From Hyphomicrobiales bacterium (GTDB lineage: Bacteria > Pseudomonadota > Alphaproteobacteria > Rhizobiales > Beijerinckiaceae): a stretch of 36,941 nucleotides of DNA. The stretch covers positions 1 through 36,941 of the forward strand of contig JAQGKD010000092.1 of assembly GCA_028290285.1 (NCBI GenBank), read 5' to 3'. Shown here piece after piece: positions 24,375 to 33,128 of this stretch. Within the stretch, counting starts at the first letter, position 1, and each line of letters begins with the position of its first letter. Under the pieces are notes generated by a model. The model was not told where the DNA came from, made no database searches, and saw only the letters and a program-made list of their open reading frames with translations. The position numbers and the translations under genes are program-made.

Positions 24375-27300
24375 CTTTGTCTCCAGCCGGGCCGTAGCCG
24401 CCGCTCGTCGGGGTCTGCAAAGTAATGGCCTCGCCCGCTTCGATCATCGTCTGATCGCTGCCGCCGAGACGCTCGATGTGGCCGTCGAGACGGCGCACGG
24501 AATTGATGCCGAGTTGTCCGGGCTCGCCACCCTTCGCGCCGAAGGGTGGAATGCGGCGATGGCCTGTGAGAAGGGCGCATTCCATCCTCTGCAGGAAGCG
24601 GATGGTGCGCGACACGCCGTCGCCGCCATGCCAGCGTCCGCGCCCGCCAGAGCCCTTCCGAATGTGGAAGTCCTCGAGCACCACGGGATAGCGGAATTCC
24701 AGCACCTCGGGGTCGGTGAGGCGCGAGTTTGTCATATGGGTGTGCACGGCGTCCGCGCCGTTGAAGCCGTTGCCGGCCGGTGCACCGGAGCAGATGGTCT
24801 CGTAATACTGGTAGGTGCCATCGCCGAAGGTCAGGTTGTTCATCGTGCCTTGCGCGCCTGCCAGCACGCCCAGCGCGCCGTAGAGGCAATCGGTGACCGC
24901 CTGGCTCACCTCGACGTTCCCGGCGACGACGGCCGCCGGGTATCGCGGTGACAGCATGGAGCCTGGTGGCACGATGATGGTGAGGTTGCGCAGGCAGCCC
25001 GCGTTGAGCGGAATGCGCGCCTTCACCAGCGTGCGGAAGACGTAGAGGACGGCGGCTTGCGTCACGGGTTCGGGCGCGTTGAAATTATCCGCGCGTTGCG
25101 GTGACGTGCCGGTGAAATCGACCGTGGCCCGGCGCGCGGCGCGATCAACGGTGATCTTCACCTTCACGAAGCAGCCCTGGTCCATCTCGTATTCGAAGGC
25201 GCAGTCTTCGAGCGTGGCGAGAACGCGCGCGACGCTTTCGGCGGCATTGTCCTGCACGTGGCCCATATAGGCCTGTACGACGTCGATGCCGTAGGAGCCG
25301 ACCATGCGCATCAGTTCGGTTGCGCCGCGCGTGTTGGCAGCGATCTGCGCGCGCAGGTCGCCGATGTTCTGCGCGACGTTGCGCACCGGATAGCGCGCGC
25401 CGGTCAGCAGCGCGACGGTTTCGACCTCTCGGAAGCGGCCTTCGTCGACGAGCTTGAACCCGTCGATGTAAACGCCTTCCTCATCGATATGCGTGGCGCG
25501 CGGGGACATGGAACCCGGCGCGATGCCGCCGATGTCGGCGTGGTGGCCGCGCGATGCCACGAAGAACTGGATGGTTTCGCCGTCGTCATCGAACACCGGC
25601 GTGACGACCGTGATGTCAGGCAGATGCGTGCCGCCGTTGTAGGGCGCATTGATCGCGAAAACGTCGCCGGGGCGCATCCTGCCGCCATGGGCACGGATGA
25701 CGCTCTCGACTGACTTGTCCATCGAGCCGAGATGCACCGGGATGTGCGGCGCATTGGCAACGAGGCTCGCATTGCGGTCGAAGATCGCGCAGGAGAAGTC
25801 GAGCCGCTCCTTGATGTTGACCGAGCTTGCGGTGTTCTGCAGCACGAGGCCCATCTGCTCGGCGATGGACATGAAGAGATTGTTGAAGATCTCCAGCATG
25901 ACCGGCTCGACCTCGGCACCAACGTTCAGCACGCGCACCGCGCCTTCGCGCTTGAGCACGACATGGTCCTTGCGCGTGATCTCGGCGTTCCAGCCGGGCT
26001 CGATGACAATGGTCTGATGCGGCTCGATCAGCATCGCTGGCCCTGCGATGCGTGCGCCGGGCGTGAGGTTCTTGCGTTGATAGACGCCGGCCTGCTGCCA
26101 TTTGCCGTCGGAGAAGAAGCGAGTTTCGCTTGACGGGGCAGGGCGGCTTTCAGCTGTCAGCAAATCGGGCTCGTCGACGCCCTGACCGGGTGCGACGGCT
26201 TCGACTGACACAGCCTCGATGACCAGCGCGCGGCCCTCATCGGCAAAGCCGAAGCGGGTGCGGTGGGCGCTCTCGAATGCAGCGCGCATGTCCTGCGGCG
26301 AACCGAAATCGACGATCATCGCGGTGTCGGTGCCCGCATAGCGCACATGCGCGCGGCGCAGCAGCAGGCTTTCCGTACCCTCTGGAATCTGATGCTCCAG
26401 GTCTGCGAGCGCGTCCGAACCCAACGCGTTCACGATATCGGCCGCTGCTTGCGTGCCCGCGTTGTCGAGGGGGGCCTCCACCGTGCGCTGGCGAACGGCG
26501 CGTGTGTCGGCGAGGCCCATGCCATAGGCCGAGAGCAGGCCTGACAGCGGATGGATCAGGACCGTGCGCATGCCCAGCGCGTCGGCCACGAGGCAGGCGT
26601 GCTGCCCTCCCGCGCCGCCAAAACATTGCAGCGCATAATGGGTGACGTCGTAGCCGCGCTGGACCGAGATTTTCTTGATCGCGTTCGCCATGTTTTCGAC
26701 AGCGATACGAATGAAGCCTTCCGCGATTTCCTCGGGCGCGCGCGCATCGCCCGCCTGTGCGGCGAGATCGGCGAAGGCGCTGCGAACGGCCTCGACATCG
26801 AGCGGCTGGTCACGTCCCGGTCCAAAGATCTTCGGGAAATAAACGGGATCGAGTTTTCCCGCCATGACATTGGCATCGGTGACGGTCAGCGGGCCGCCGC
26901 GACGATAGCTGCGAGGGCCGGGATCGGCGCCGGCGGAATCGGGGCCGACGACAAAGCGCCCGGAATCCGCGTGCAGAATAGAGCCGCCGCCGGCTGCGAC
27001 GGTATGTATGAGCATCATCGGCGCGCGGATGCGCACGCCTGCGACTTCCGTTTCGAGCGTGCGTTCGAATTCGCCTTCGTAATGCGAAACGTCGGTCGAC
27101 GTGCCGCCCATGTCGAAGCCGATGACGCGCGAGAAGCCCGCGAGTTTCGCGGTTTCGACACAGCCGACGACGCCGCCAGCCGGGCCCGACAGAATGGCGT
27201 CTCGGCCCTGAAAAAGATTCGCGTCCGTCAGGCCGCCAGACGACATCATGAACATCAGCTTGGTGGCGGAGCCCTTGTCGTCGAACTCGGCGGCGACCCG

Positions 27301-28005
27301 ATCGACGTAGCGGCGCAGCACGGGCGAGAGATAAGCGTCTGCCACGGTCGTATCGCCGCGCCCGACGAGCTTCATCAGCGGGCTCACCTCATGCGAGACG
27401 GAAACCTGCGTGAAGCCGACCTCGCGGGCGATGCGCGCAACAGCCTCTTCGTGCGCGGGATAACGATAGGCGTGCATGAACGCGATGGCGCAGGCTTCGA
27501 TGCCGTGTGCATGCGCTGCTTCGAGGTCGCGACGCACCTGAACGAGATCGGGCGTCAGTTCGATCGTGCCGTCGGCGAGCACGCGTTCGGCGACTTCAAC
27601 CACGTTTTCGTAAAGCTGTTCGGGCTTCTTGATATCGAGTGCGAAAATGTCGGAGCGGGTCTGATAGCCGATGCGCAGCGCATCCGCGAAGCCGCGCGTG
27701 GTCACGAAGAGGGTGCGCTCACCCTTGCGCTCGAGCAGGGCATTCGTCGCGACCGTGGTGCCCATCTTGATGGCGGCGATGCGGGCTGAGGGGATCTTCT
27801 GGCCCGGCTCCAGGCCCATCAGATCGCGAATGCCCTGTACGGCGGCATCGGCATAGGCCTGAGGATTTTCGGAGAGAAGCTTGCGTGTCTCCAGAGTGCC
27901 GTCCGGCCGGCGCGCGATCACATCCGTGAAGGTGCCGCCGCGGTCGATCCAGAAATTCCACTCGCCCGGAGTATTCTCGCTGTCTACGCCTGCCTGAATA
28001 CTCAT
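24364..28005 (-). CDS. Fused 5-oxoprolinase / hydantoinase (HyuA-HyuB type), ATP-dependent
   Basis: A 1213-residue fusion. The HyuA-like part (about 1-680) has the ATPase phosphate motifs [10 protein letters not shown] (near 20-29) and [14 protein letters not shown] (near 300), plus [19 protein letters not shown]. The HyuB-like part (about 690-1213) has [39 protein letters not shown] and [15 protein letters not shown], and ends GQLGINSV...[10 protein letters not shown]. This layout is that of eukaryotic and bacterial 5-oxoprolinases; relatives open hydantoins, N-methylhydantoin and 2-oxothiazolidine-4-carboxylate. All use ATP to hydrolyse a cyclic imide or lactam. ATG 28005 (AGG upstream) is preferred; TTG 28038 and ATG 28017 extend it. 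Located in the operon with cysteine dioxygenase, a cysteine-derived ring or 5-oxoproline is a reasonable substrate guess. Confidence 0.9.
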   Translation of the reverse strand: MSIQAGVDSENTPGEWNFWIDRGGTFTDVIARRPDGTLETRKLLSENPQAYADAAVQGIRDLMGLEPGQKIPSARIAAIKMGTTVATNALLERKGERTLFVTTRGFADALRIGYQTRSDIFALDIKKPEQLYENVVEVAERVLADGTIELTPDLVQVRRDLEAAHAHGIEACAIAFMHAYRYPAHEEAVARIAREVGFTQVSVSHEVSPLMKLVGRGDTTVADAYLSPVLRRYVDRVAAEFDDKGSATKLMFMMSSGGLTDANLFQGRDAILSGPAGGVVGCVETAKLAGFSRVIGFDMGGTSTDVSHYEGEFERTLETEVAGVRIRAPMMLIHTVAAGGGSILHADSGRFVVGPDSAGADPGPRSYRRGGPLTVTDANVMAGKLDPVYFPKIFGPGRDQPLDVEAVRSAFADLAAQAGDARAPEEIAEGFIRIAVENMANAIKKISVQRGYDVTHYALQCFGGAGGQHACLVADALGMRTVLIHPLSGLLSAYGMGLADTRAVRQRTVEAPLDNAGTQAAADIVNALGSDALADLEHQIPEGTESLLLRRAHVRYAGTDTAMIVDFGSPQDMRAAFESAHRTRFGFADEGRALVIEAVSVEAVAPGQGVDEPDLLTAESRPAPSSETRFFSDGKWQQAGVYQRKNLTPGARIAGPAMLIEPHQTIVIEPGWNAEITRKDHVVLKREGAVRVLNVGAEVEPVMLEIFNNLFMSIAEQMGLVLQNTASSVNIKERLDFSCAIFDRNASLVANAPHIPVHLGSMDKSVESVIRAHGGRMRPGDVFAINAPYNGGTHLPDITVVTPVFDDDGETIQFFVASRGHHADIGGIAPGSMSPRATHIDEEGVYIDGFKLVDEGRFREVETVALLTGARYPVRNVAQNIGDLRAQIAANTRGATELMRMVGSYGIDVVQAYMGHVQDNAAESVARVLATLEDCAFEYEMDQGCFVKVKITVDRAARRATVDFTGTSPQRADNFNAPEPVTQAAVLYVFRTLVKARIPLNAGCLRNLTIIVPPGSMLSPRYPAAVVAGNVEVSQAVTDCLYGALGVLAGAQGTMNNLTFGDGTYQYYETICSGAPAGNGFNGADAVHTHMTNSRLTDPEVLEFRYPVVLEDFHIRKGSGGRGRWHGGDGVSRTIRFLQRMECALLTGHRRIPPFGAKGGEPGQLGINSVRRLDGHIERLGGSDQTMIEAGEAITLQTPTSGGYGPAGDKDAS

Positions 28006-28120
28006 ATCGCCTGTCATCTTTTCAAGAACACCGGTCAAACGCAGCCAAGTTGCCGGAGATATTAAGCACTTTTGGTGCCAGACGTCCGGTTTTCAGCACA
28101 AAATCGGAGAACGGGGCTCC

Positions 28121-28894
28121 CTAGCGTTCGACGAAGGCTTTTTCTATCACGAACTGGCCCGGGTCCGAGCTGCTGCCCTCGGCGAAGGAATGGCTGGTCA
28201 GCCATTGCGTCGTGTCTTGGAGCATGGCCGGGCTGCCGCAGAGCATGAAGCGGTCGTGGGCCGGATCGATCGCGGGAAGGCCGATGTCGCCCGGGAGCTT
28301 GCCACTGACCAGTGCGTTCGTGATCCGCCCGGTATTGCGGAAGGCCTCGCGCGTGACCATCGGGTAGTAGATGAGCTTTTCGCGCACGGCCTCGCCGATG
28401 AACTCATCGGAGGGAAGCTCCTCCATGATGAACTGTTCGTAGGCGAGTTCTTCCTTGAAGCGGCACCCGTGCACGAGGACGATTTTCTCGAAGCGCTCGT
28501 AGGTGTCCGGATCCTTGATGACGCTCATGAAGGGTGCCAGACCCGTGCCGGTTCCCAGGAGGTAGAGTGTCTTTCCCGCTTGCAGATTATCGAGGACCAG
28601 CGTGCCCGTGGGCTTGCGCCCGACGAGAATCTGATCCCCTTCCTTGATGTGCTGAAGACGCGAGGTGAGGGGGCCGTCCGGGACCTTTACGCTGAAGAAT
28701 TCCAGGCACTCTTCATATTGCGAACTTGCCATGCTGTAGGCGCGCATCAAAGGCCGGCCGTCGACGGTCAGTCCGATCATCGTAAACTGGCCGTTCTGGA
28801 ACCGGAATCCGGGGTCCCGGGTGGTCTGGAAGCTGAAGAGCCCATCGGTCCAGTGGCGCACTTTTAAAACTGTCTCGGTCCGGAAGGCGCTCAT
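28121..28894 (-). CDS. fpr: Ferredoxin/flavodoxin-NADP+ reductase
   Basis: A 257-residue bacterial FNR of the alphaproteobacterial subclass. FAD-binding motif RAYSMAS (R-x-Y-S) is at about 51-57, with SVKVPDGPLTSRLQ for FAD pyrophosphate; NADP-binding features are LLGTGTGLAPFMS and VLVHGCRFKEELAY; the C-terminus FVIEKAFVER is typical. The start at 28894 is preferred because known relatives begin MS-x-F and AGGA lies six bases upstream; ATG 28897 is directly before it. It moves electrons between NADPH and ferredoxin or flavodoxin. Most genomes carry it alone; here it lies between the dioxygenase (69-base gap) and the oxoprolinase (115 bases), so it may reduce the [2Fe-2S] protein of the operon. 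Confidence 0.92.
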   Translation of the reverse strand: MSAFRTETVLKVRHWTDGLFSFQTTRDPGFRFQNGQFTMIGLTVDGRPLMRAYSMASSQYEECLEFFSVKVPDGPLTSRLQHIKEGDQILVGRKPTGTLVLDNLQAGKTLYLLGTGTGLAPFMSVIKDPDTYERFEKIVLVHGCRFKEELAYEQFIMEELPSDEFIGEAVREKLIYYPMVTREAFRNTGRITNALVSGKLPGDIGLPAIDPAHDRFMLCGSPAMLQDTTQWLTSHSFAEGSSSDPGQFVIEKAFVER

Positions 28895-28963
28895 CATTGG
28901 TCCTGTGGATGGGTGGTGTTTTGCGGCGACAGAGGCGCGGGCGAAGAGGCTGGGCTGCTTTTA

Positions 28964-29572
28964 TTAGGCATTTCGTTGATCGGACAAGAGGTATTCGCAG
29001 TCGATCGACGAGGGCCGCGTCTCGCTGGCATAGCCGTAGATGTGGATGGAGATGGCCTCATCGGCCGCATCGTTGGTCATTTTGTGGAGATTGGGCCCAG
29101 ACGGAAGCATGCCGGCGATGTGGCCGGTCTCCCGGACAAAGTTTTTCGTGGGAACTGCATGGTTTGCATCCACGGTCTCGTACCAGGTCTCCCGAATGGC
29201 GCCGGACAGGACGCCGAAGCAGCACGAGCAGTGATGATCGTGGATGGATGTCTGCGAGCCCGCCGCCCAGACGATGGCGTAAACCGTGATGCGGTCGTCC
29301 CCATAGATCAGGTTGCGGGTGTATGCGCCGGGTTTGCGCTCGATGCATATGCGGTCCAGTAACGCAGGCGCTTCCAGCAGACGCTTCAGCGTATGGCGCG
29401 CCAGCGCGAGATATTCAGCCGCTGGCGCTATGGTCGCGGCGCTCAGGCGGCTGAGCATTTCCTCATGGCCTGTGTCTTCGAGAATCAACGTCACATTCTT
29501 AGCCCCGCATGAGGCCTCCAAATTATTGCGAATTCCGGGAAATCGTTTTGCGGATTTCAACCCATTTGCCAT
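28964..29572 (-). CDS. cdo: Cysteine dioxygenase, Arg-type
   Basis: A 202-residue cupin. The iron-binding histidines are His111, His113 (IHDHH) and His163 (NLHKMTN). The segment AYTRNLIY...VWAAGSQTSIHDH closely follows mammalian cysteine dioxygenase, with Arg86 in the place of its substrate-carboxylate Arg60. Cys118 aligns with the cross-linking Cys93, and Tyr179 (IHIYGYA) with Tyr157. So it is a true cysteine dioxygenase and not the Gln-type mercaptopropionate enzyme. It oxidises cysteine to cysteine sulfinate in the cytoplasm. ATG 29572 gives a natural length, though the ribosome site is poor; a shorter ATG at 29458 exists and the frame is open to 29821. It is the first gene of the minus-strand operon, divergent from the Lrp-type regulator. 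Confidence 0.88.
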   Translation of the reverse strand: MANGLKSAKRFPGIRNNLEASCGAKNVTLILEDTGHEEMLSRLSAATIAPAAEYLALARHTLKRLLEAPALLDRICIERKPGAYTRNLIYGDDRITVYAIVWAAGSQTSIHDHHCSCCFGVLSGAIRETWYETVDANHAVPTKNFVRETGHIAGMLPSGPNLHKMTNDAADEAISIHIYGYASETRPSSIDCEYLLSDQRNA

Positions 29573-29581
29573 GAGGAGGGA

Positions 29582-29621
29582 ATTTTCTTCCGAAAATAGC
29601 AATTTTATCAGAATAATTTTC
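29582..29621. promoter_or_regulatory. AT-rich repeats in the cdo-lrp intergenic region, candidate operator
   Basis: In an unusually AT-rich stretch, ATTTTC (29582-29587) and GAAAAT (29592-29597) form a perfect 6-bp inverted repeat with a 4-base spacer, and a third copy ATTTTC follows at 29616-29621. It lies between the divergent dioxygenase and Lrp/AsnC genes. Lrp-family proteins bind such AT-rich repeated half-sites, so this is the probable target of the regulator. The same half-site recurs at 30305-30319 before the ABC genes. Confidence 0.5.
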
Positions 29622-29703
29622 TGCCTATGCTGCGCCGCGGGACCTGGGTTCCGATGTAAGCTCAGTTGCTGTCTGCGACGGGCCGGCGATTGAGGGGGTG
29701 CCC

Positions 29704-30195
29704 GTGAAAACTGAAAGGAAGCCGAAGCTGGATGCTTTCGACGTGAGGGTGCTGAAGGAGCTTCAGTCCGATGCGTCGCAACCGCTCGAAGAGCTTGCTG
29801 GGAAGGTGGGTCTTTCACCAACGGCCACCTGGCGGCGCGTCCAGAAGCTCGAACAATCGGGCGCGATCCGCAAGCGGGTTGCGATCCTCGACCGCGAGCT
29901 GATGAATGTGGGGGTCACCGTCTTCATCGCCATTCGCACGAACCAGCACAGTGCCGAATGGCTGGAGAAGTTCAGCTCGGCGGTCAACAGCATCGCGGAA
30001 ATCGTGGATTTCTACCGCATGAGCGGGCAGATAGACTATCTTCTCAAGGCGCACGTATCGGATCTGAAGAGCTACGATGCTCTCTACAAAAAGTTGATTG
30101 CACGGGTCGAGCTGACCGATGTCACCTCTATGTTTGCAATTGAAGAGCTGAAGTCCACCACCGAGATCCCCCTGAACTTCGTCGAGCTCTCCTAA
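29704..30195 (+). CDS. Lrp/AsnC-family transcriptional regulator
   Basis: A 163-residue regulator. The helix-turn-helix is at about 8-55 (LDAFDVRVLKELQSDASQPL...VGLSPTATWRRVQKLEQSGAIRKRVAILD). The RAM effector domain follows, with the typical GQIDYLLKAHVSDLKSYDALYKKLI segment and an ending with TSMFAIEELKSTTEIPL. GTG 29704 is chosen because GAGGG ends seven bases before it; GTG 29698 overlaps that ribosome site. It is divergent from cysteine dioxygenase. Cysteine-responsive members of this family are known (for example DecR of E. coli), and an effector from this pathway, cysteine or its precursor, is the natural guess. It may also control the ABC importer downstream. Confidence 0.93.
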   Translation: MKTERKPKLDAFDVRVLKELQSDASQPLEELAGKVGLSPTATWRRVQKLEQSGAIRKRVAILDRELMNVGVTVFIAIRTNQHSAEWLEKFSSAVNSIAEIVDFYRMSGQIDYLLKAHVSDLKSYDALYKKLIARVELTDVTSMFAIEELKSTTEIPLNFVELS

Positions 30196-30249
30196 ACTCC
30201 ATATGGGTTGCTGGTTTTTCAGACAGGGGTTTCACTCGGCGCGCGACAG

Positions 30250-30282
30250 GAACCGCCTAAGAATCAGGCGTAAAAGCGGTTC
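30250..30282 (+). promoter_or_regulatory. Two overlapping inverted repeats in the leader of the ABC importer operon
   Basis: The arms GAACCGC (30250-30256) and GCGGTTC (30276-30282) are a perfect 7-bp inverted repeat. Inside, CGCCT (30254-30258) and AGGCG (30266-30270) form another hairpin that shares three bases with the outer arm, so the two cannot both form fully. In RNA this would give alternative folds; in DNA it could be an operator. It lies about 180 bases before the binding-protein start. No riboswitch family was recognised. Confidence 0.35.
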
Positions 30283-30304
30283 ATGCAATGTTTTGGGGCG
30301 GTGC

Positions 30305-30319
30305 AATTTCGAAATTTTC
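30305..30319. promoter_or_regulatory. Palindrome before the ABC importer genes, candidate Lrp-type site
   Basis: AATTTCGAAATT (30305-30316) is a perfect 12-base palindrome and overlaps ATTTTC (30314-30319), the same half-site found in the cdo-lrp intergenic region. It is AT-rich against a GC-rich background. Confidence 0.4.
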
Positions 30320-30464
30320 TTGCGGCACCACAGGCGGGCGTGCATCTTCGCCGTTGAATGGAACTCTGAATGCAGGATGGCGCTGACGCATTTCGCAGGC
30401 CATGTTTTCGTCTCGCGGCGCGTGCCCTCAAAGGCCCGCTGCTTCATCAAGGGGTAAGAGCGGA

Positions 30465-31424
30465 ATGAGCGTATCTTTGCTGCGTCGATGCCTCATGGGG
30501 GCCATGCTTCTCGTCGGCGCGCCCGACGTCAGTTGCGCCCAGACAGTCGTTCGTTTCGCATCGGCGCAGAATTCAATCGGCTCGCTTCCAATTGTGATCG
30601 CCCAGCGCGAGGGGCTGTTCGCGGCCGAGAACCTCAAGATCGAGATCGTCGATTTCCGTGGCGGGGGGCCGGCCGTTCAGGCGCTCGCCTCGGGCAGCGT
30701 CGAGGCCTGCATTTGCGCGGCCGATCATGCGGTGCGCCTGCGTGGACGCGGGCAGGGCGGCCTGGTTCTCGTCGCCCTGACTGAATTTCACGGATATGGC
30801 CTCGTGGCTCCCGCGAATTCTCCTGCGTCGGATCTGAAAGGCCTCATGGGCAAGAAGGTCGGCATCACCTCCGCTGGCAGCCTGACCGACAATACGCTGC
30901 GCTACTTCCTCGAAGAGGCGGGCATGAACGCCGAACGCGATGTCGAAATCACGGGTGTCGGCACCGGCGGCCCGATGCGAGCCGCCATCGAAACAGGCGC
31001 GGTCGCCGCCGGCATGCTGACCACGCCCGATGTGCAGGCGGCCCTCGCGGACGGCAAGTTCAAGCTCGTTCAGGATTACCGCAAGCTGCAATATCCCGCG
31101 CTCGGCCTGCTCGTCCTCGAGAAATGGGCGCAGGCGAACGACGCCGGCGCCAAGGCTCTCGCGCGCGCCGTCATCAAGGCAGAGGGGATGGTTCGCACCA
31201 ATCGCCCGGTCGTGGAGGCCGCGCTGGCGGAGATGTATCCCGCCATCAGCCCCAAGCTGAGGGCGGTGCTTGCCGACGAGGCGCCGAATCTTCTTTCGGT
31301 CGACGGGCGGATGGCGCCTGCGGGCTACGCGCTCATGCAGCGCATGCTCAAGGTGAGTGACCCGACCCTGCCAGCTGTTCCCTACGAGCAGATCTCCGCC
31401 GCTGCTTTGTTGCCGAAGCCGTGA
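30465..31424 (+). CDS. NitT/TauT-type ABC transporter substrate-binding protein
   Basis: A 319-residue periplasmic protein with a signal peptide (about 1-25, cut near SCAQT). The mature part starts TVVRFASAQNSIGSLPIVIAQREGLFAAENLKIEIVDFRGGGPAVQALASGSVEACI, the classic pattern of SsuA/TauA/nitrate-type binding proteins, followed by LKGLMGKKVGITSAGSLTDNTLRYFL and ETGAVAAGMLTTPDVQAAL. The ligand is not predictable from sequence; sulfonates, sulfate esters, pyrimidine precursors and other small anions are bound by relatives. It is first in the importer unit (binding protein, permease, ATPase, dioxygenase). ATG 30465 gives the signal peptide directly at the N-terminus. Confidence 0.9.
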   Translation: MSVSLLRRCLMGAMLLVGAPDVSCAQTVVRFASAQNSIGSLPIVIAQREGLFAAENLKIEIVDFRGGGPAVQALASGSVEACICAADHAVRLRGRGQGGLVLVALTEFHGYGLVAPANSPASDLKGLMGKKVGITSAGSLTDNTLRYFLEEAGMNAERDVEITGVGTGGPMRAAIETGAVAAGMLTTPDVQAALADGKFKLVQDYRKLQYPALGLLVLEKWAQANDAGAKALARAVIKAEGMVRTNRPVVEAALAEMYPAISPKLRAVLADEAPNLLSVDGRMAPAGYALMQRMLKVSDPTLPAVPYEQISAAALLPKP

Positions 31425-31447
31425 CGACACCGGGAAGGTTGCAATCA

Positions 31448-32254
31448 ATGGTGGATATGACGACGACTGCCGCCGAGGTGCGCGCCAGTCGATGGTCGCC
31501 GGGCCGCGTGCTCGGAAGCCTCTTCGTACAGCAAACCCTGTTTCTGGCCGCAGCCCTGGGGCTGTGGGAGTTCCTGGGCGCCTATGTGGTGGATACTTTC
31601 TGGTCCAGCAGGCCGAGCCTGATCGGTGAGCGCCTTTGGTTTCTGGCCAAGCGCGGCGATCTGACCTGGCACATGTCGGCGACGCTGACCGAAGCCGGGC
31701 TCGGCCTTGCGCTCGGCTCCGTCATCGGCGTCTCGCTCGGTCTGCTGATGGCACGCTATACCCGCGCTGCACGGGTCACCGAGCCCTTGTTCATGGGGCT
31801 CTACAGCCTTCCGCGCGTCGCGCTGGCGCCGCTGTTCATCCTGTGGTTCGGCATCGGCCTGCAGGCGAAGGTCATGATGTCCTTCTCCATGGTCGTGTTC
31901 GTGTTCGTGCTCAATGTGCTGGAAGGCGTGCGGGCGCTTGATCGCGATCCGATCGACCTGATGAAGACGATGGGGGCGAGCAACCGCTACATCGTGCGGC
32001 GCGTGCTGCTGCCGGCGGTTCTGACGTGGATCATCGCCTCGTTCAGGATCAGCGTCGGGCTTGCTTTGATCGGCGCTCTGGTCGGTGAGCTGATCGGATC
32101 GAGCCGGGGGCTCGGCTGGTATATCGAGCGGTCCGCCGGGCAGCTCGACACGACGGGCGTGTTCACCGGCATTATCGTGCTCGTGGCTATCGCCATGGTC
32201 GCAAACAACATCGTGGCGCTTGTTTCCAATCGGCTGACCCGGTGGCGCGCATGA
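31448..32254 (+). CDS. ABC transporter permease (SsuC/TauC-like)
   Basis: A 268-residue membrane permease with about six helices and the EAA-loop used to dock on the ATPase (RALDRDPIDLMKTMGASNRYIVRRVLLPAVLTWI). Family signs are LWEFLGAYVVDTFWSSRPS, SATLTEAGLGLALGSVIGVSLGLLMARY and LPRVALAPLFILWFGIGLQAKV. ATG 31448 is preferred because GGAAGG lies nine bases upstream; GTG 31421 in the same frame overlaps the stop of the binding-protein gene and is a serious alternative. It overlaps the ATPase gene by four bases. Confidence 0.93.
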   Translation: MVDMTTTAAEVRASRWSPGRVLGSLFVQQTLFLAAALGLWEFLGAYVVDTFWSSRPSLIGERLWFLAKRGDLTWHMSATLTEAGLGLALGSVIGVSLGLLMARYTRAARVTEPLFMGLYSLPRVALAPLFILWFGIGLQAKVMMSFSMVVFVFVLNVLEGVRALDRDPIDLMKTMGASNRYIVRRVLLPAVLTWIIASFRISVGLALIGALVGELIGSSRGLGWYIERSAGQLDTTGVFTGIIVLVAIAMVANNIVALVSNRLTRWRA

Positions 32255-33030
32255 CCAGGAACAACATGGCGCAGGCACCGGCCAAATTGTCGATCGAGCA
32301 CCTGTCCGTCGTCTTCGGCGACGCAGCTCCGGCCATCGCGGACCTGTCGCTCGACGTGGCCGAGGGCGAGTTCGTGGCCATCGTCGGACCGAGCGGATGC
32401 GGAAAATCGACGCTGCTCAAGGTCGTCGCAGGCTTGCAGGCGGCTCGATCCGGCGACGTCCGCATCGCAAGCACACCGGCCGGCGGGCCGAAGCCCAAAA
32501 TAGGCTTCATGTTCCAGCGCGACACCCTGCTGCCCTGGGCCGATGTGACCAGCAATATCGCGGTCGGCTGCGAACTCTCAGGGATTCCGAAAGCGCAGCA
32601 CGCCGAGCGGATCGCGGCCCTGATCGCACTCGTACGTCTCCAGGGTTACGAGCATCATTATCCGTCCGCGCTCTCGGGCGGCATGCGGCAGCGCGTATCG
32701 CTTGCCCGCCTGCTGGCCTTCGAGCCCGACATCTTCCTCATGGACGAGCCTTTCGGGGCGCTGGATTACCAGACGAAGATCGCTATGGGCCGTGAGCTTC
32801 TGCGCATCTGGGAGGCGAGCCGGCGCTCCATCGTCTTCGTGACGCATGATATCGAGGAGGCGGTGGCACTGGCCGATCGCGTCATTGTCATGGGCGCCCG
32901 GCCCGGACGGATCGTTGCCAGCCACGACAGTCTGTTCGAACGCCCACGCGATCCGCGCAGCCTGCGGGGCGACCCGCGTTTCGGGGCGCTGGTCCAGACG
33001 ATCTGGTCGGAGCTCGAGCTCTCAGAGTGA
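32251..33030 (+). CDS. ABC transporter ATPase (SsuB/TauB-like)
   Basis: A 259-residue importer ATPase. Walker A GPSGCGKST is at 46-54, Q-loop FMFQRDTLLPWADV near 90, signature LSGGMRQRVSLARLLA near 145, Walker B DIFLMDEPFGALD near 160, then VTHDIEEAVALADRVIVMG. These are the marks of the NitT/TauT family. ATG 32251 overlaps the permease stop (ATGA). It powers import of the substrate bound by the periplasmic protein two genes upstream. Confidence 0.95.
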   Translation: MTRNNMAQAPAKLSIEHLSVVFGDAAPAIADLSLDVAEGEFVAIVGPSGCGKSTLLKVVAGLQAARSGDVRIASTPAGGPKPKIGFMFQRDTLLPWADVTSNIAVGCELSGIPKAQHAERIAALIALVRLQGYEHHYPSALSGGMRQRVSLARLLAFEPDIFLMDEPFGALDYQTKIAMGRELLRIWEASRRSIVFVTHDIEEAVALADRVIVMGARPGRIVASHDSLFERPRDPRSLRGDPRFGALVQTIWSELELSE

Positions 33031-33128
33031 GGGTGCGGGCTTGGCGCGCCCGCACGTCGAATTTGCCGGACCGTGGACAAAGCCTCCAGTCTGGTCGAAT
33101 ACTTAGAGACATCAAGGGAGAAGCCGTC

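Noticed and set aside
24444..27961. Many long open frames antisense to the oxoprolinase and flavoprotein genes
   Set aside because: They mirror the high-GC codon pattern of the real genes, are Arg/His/Asp-rich and match no family.
30203..30457. An 84-codon open frame filling most of the lrp-importer gap
   Set aside because: Composition is rich in Arg, Cys, His and Phe without any family pattern, and the region holds inverted repeats; probably untranslated leader.
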